From Solirubrobacterales bacterium (lineage in GTDB: Bacteria; Actinomycetota; Thermoleophilia; Solirubrobacterales; Solirubrobacteraceae), in contig QHBV01000163.1 in NCBI GenBank assembly GCA_003244035.1, forward strand, positions 2,859-8,787: a stretch of 5,929 nucleotides of DNA, in the 5' to 3' direction. Below are positions 4,631 through 5,929 of this stretch, one piece after another; the stretch's first letter is position 1, and every line of letters starts with the position of its first letter. The position numbers and the translations under genes are program-made. Under the pieces are notes generated by a model that saw nothing but the letters and a program-made list of their open reading frames with translations, was not told the DNA's origin and ran no database searches.

Positions 4631-5929
4631 TCACCCCGCGCCGGGCGTAATCCGGTAGGCGTCGAATACGGCGTCGATGTTGCGCAGCCGGGTGATCGTC
4701 TGATCGAGCGTGCGGGTGTCGCCGACCTCGACCACGAACCGGTTCTTGACCATCGGGTGGTTGGTCGTGCAGCGCGCCTCGAGGATGTTGATCCCCGTCT
4801 CAGCGAACGTGCGCGACATGTCCTCCAGCAGCCGGTGGCGGTCCCACCCGTCGACCTCGATCTCAACCCGGAACGAGGTCTCGGCGTCGCCGTCCCAGGC
4901 GACGGGCGTGAAGCGGTCGGGGTCCTTCTTGAGCACCACCACGTTGGGGCAATCCTCGCGGTGGATCGTGATTCCGCGCCCGAGTGAGATGTAGCCGACG
5001 ATCGGGTCCCCCGGGACCGGCCGGCAACACTTCGCCAAACGCAGCATCACCTCGTCGATTCCCTCCACTGAGATGCCAAAGCGCGCGGACGACGTGGTCG
5101 GACGCGATTGCCGGCGGCGCGTGTGCAGGAGATCGTCGGTGGCGGTTGGCGCCGATTCGGCTGCCTCCCCCTGCTTCAGGCGCTGCATCACCTTGTTGAC
5201 GACGACCTTTGCCGAGATCTTGGCGGCACCGAGCGCGATGTAGAAGTCCTCGCCCTTGCGAAAGCCCATCTCTCGGATCACGTCGGCGAGCAACGGTGAG
5301 CCGACCAGCTTCTGCGCGGGAAGCCCCTGCTTACGCAGGTGCTCTTGGAGCAGGTCACGCCCGGAGTGCTCGGTGTCCTTGCGCGACTCGGCCTTGAACC
5401 AGGCCTTGATCTTGTTGCGCGCCCGCGTCGTCTTGACCAGCGCGAGCCAGTCTCGCGAGGGCCCACGCTCGCGCTTGGAGGTGAGCACCTCGACGATCTC
5501 GCCGGAGCGCAGCTGGTAGGAGAGGGGGACGATCTTGCCATTGACCTTGGCCCCGACGCAGCGGTGCCCGACATCGGTGTGGATCTCGTAGGCGAAGTCC
5601 AGCGGCGTCGCCCCGGCCGCGAGCGACTTGACCTCGCCCTTGGGCGTGAACACGAACACCTCGTCCTCGAACAGGTCGACCTTGAGCGTCTCCATGAACT
5701 CCCCCGGATCGGACAGGTCCTGTTGCCAATCCAGCAGCGAGCGCAGCCACTTGAGCTTGCCCTCGGACTCGCGCAGCCCCGCATTCCCGGTTGCCTTCGC
5801 CCCACTGCCGTCCTCCTTGTACATCCAGTGCGCGGCGATCCCGAACTCGGCCAAGTCGTGCATCGACCGAGTGCGGATCTGGATCTCCAGCGGCCTGCCC
5901 TCGGGACCGATCACGGTGGTGTGCAGCGA
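4631..5929 (-). CDS. rel: RelA/SpoT-family (p)ppGpp synthetase/hydrolase, C-terminal part (5' end outside window)
   Basis: The frame is open from the right edge to the TGA at 4631-4633, giving the last 432 residues of a protein that is usually about 720-800 long. It begins inside the synthetase domain with SLHTTVIGPEG, EIQIRT and MHDLAEFGIAAHW (1-35, window numbering). A TGS domain covers about 88-151 (VFVFTPKGEV, ATPLDFAYEIH, GEIVEVLTS). A helical region follows, then the zinc-finger-like segment with AKCCRPVPGD (C301/C302), H323 and C327. The ACT domain occupies about 353-430 (FRVEIEVDGWDRHRLLEDM). This is the long Rel type that makes (p)ppGpp from GTP or GDP plus ATP on stalled ribosomes and often also degrades it; the hydrolase domain is not visible here. 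All C-terminal regulatory domains look intact. The gene converges on the coupling ATPase with a 38-base gap. The GTG at 5912-5914 is an internal codon, not the start. Confidence 0.95.
   Translation of the reverse strand, partial: SLHTTVIGPEGRPLEIQIRTRSMHDLAEFGIAAHWMYKEDGSGAKATGNAGLRESEGKLKWLRSLLDWQQDLSDPGEFMETLKVDLFEDEVFVFTPKGEVKSLAAGATPLDFAYEIHTDVGHRCVGAKVNGKIVPLSYQLRSGEIVEVLTSKRERGPSRDWLALVKTTRARNKIKAWFKAESRKDTEHSGRDLLQEHLRKQGLPAQKLVGSPLLADVIREMGFRKGEDFYIALGAAKISAKVVVNKVMQRLKQGEAAESAPTATDDLLHTRRRQSRPTTSSARFGISVEGIDEVMLRLAKCCRPVPGDPIVGYISLGRGITIHREDCPNVVVLKKDPDRFTPVAWDGDAETSFRVEIEVDGWDRHRLLEDMSRTFAETGINILEARCTTNHPMVKNRFVVEVGDTRTLDQTITRLRNIDAVFDAYRITPGAG

Noticed and set aside
3566..4987. A 473-codon plus-strand frame through the ATPase and the end of rel
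   Set aside because: It is a shifted frame of the coupling ATPase, which carries Walker A and B motifs, and it then runs antisense to the rel ACT domain. Its composition is Arg/Ala/Gly/Pro-rich, so it is a shadow frame.

Overview
The window is GC-rich chromosomal DNA with no rRNA, tRNA, IS element or CRISPR array. It probably comes from an actinobacterium. My best guess is the Thermoleophilia/Solirubrobacterales side, inferred from the G/C-ending codons, the actinobacterial type of threonine-synthase-like protein, a long RelA/SpoT homologue, and a replication-relaxation protein paired with a TraG/VirD4-type ATPase. That taxonomic placement is an inference, not something the sequence proves.

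Layout. (1) Bases 1-1031, minus strand: the first 343 codons of a threonine-synthase-family PLP enzyme that runs off the left edge. (2) Bases 1032-1285: a divergent intergenic region. On the minus strand it carries, in order of transcription, a good sigma70-like promoter, a perfect 7-bp inverted repeat over the expected start site, a complete SAM-I (S-box) riboswitch aptamer, and a hairpin whose 3' arm is the only GGAGG before the enzyme and is followed by five Ts. On the plus strand it holds only a weak -10-like element next to a start codon that lacks a Shine-Dalgarno sequence. (3) Bases 1286-2272, plus: a diacylglycerol-kinase-family lipid kinase. (4) Bases 2335-4592, plus: two genes with a 4-base stop/start overlap, a replication-relaxation-like winged-helix protein and a membrane-anchored TraG/VirD4-like ATPase. 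(5) Bases 4578-4614: a perfect 11-bp inverted repeat between convergent genes. (6) Bases 4631-5929, minus: the C-terminal 432 residues of a RelA/SpoT (p)ppGpp synthetase/hydrolase, cut by the right edge.

Two things stand out. First, a SAM-sensing riboswitch controls a gene that would normally be called threonine synthase. SAM-I riboswitches usually switch genes off when SAM is plentiful, which suits a methionine-making enzyme better than a threonine-making one. The enzyme may therefore act on O-phosphohomoserine to make homocysteine. Second, a conjugation-type coupling ATPase is co-translated with a replication-relaxation protein that keeps a PD-(D/E)XK-like core. The pair lies between apparently ordinary chromosomal genes, with no relaxase, type IV channel gene or integrase in the window. 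It could be a remnant of a mobile element or a domesticated two-gene system.
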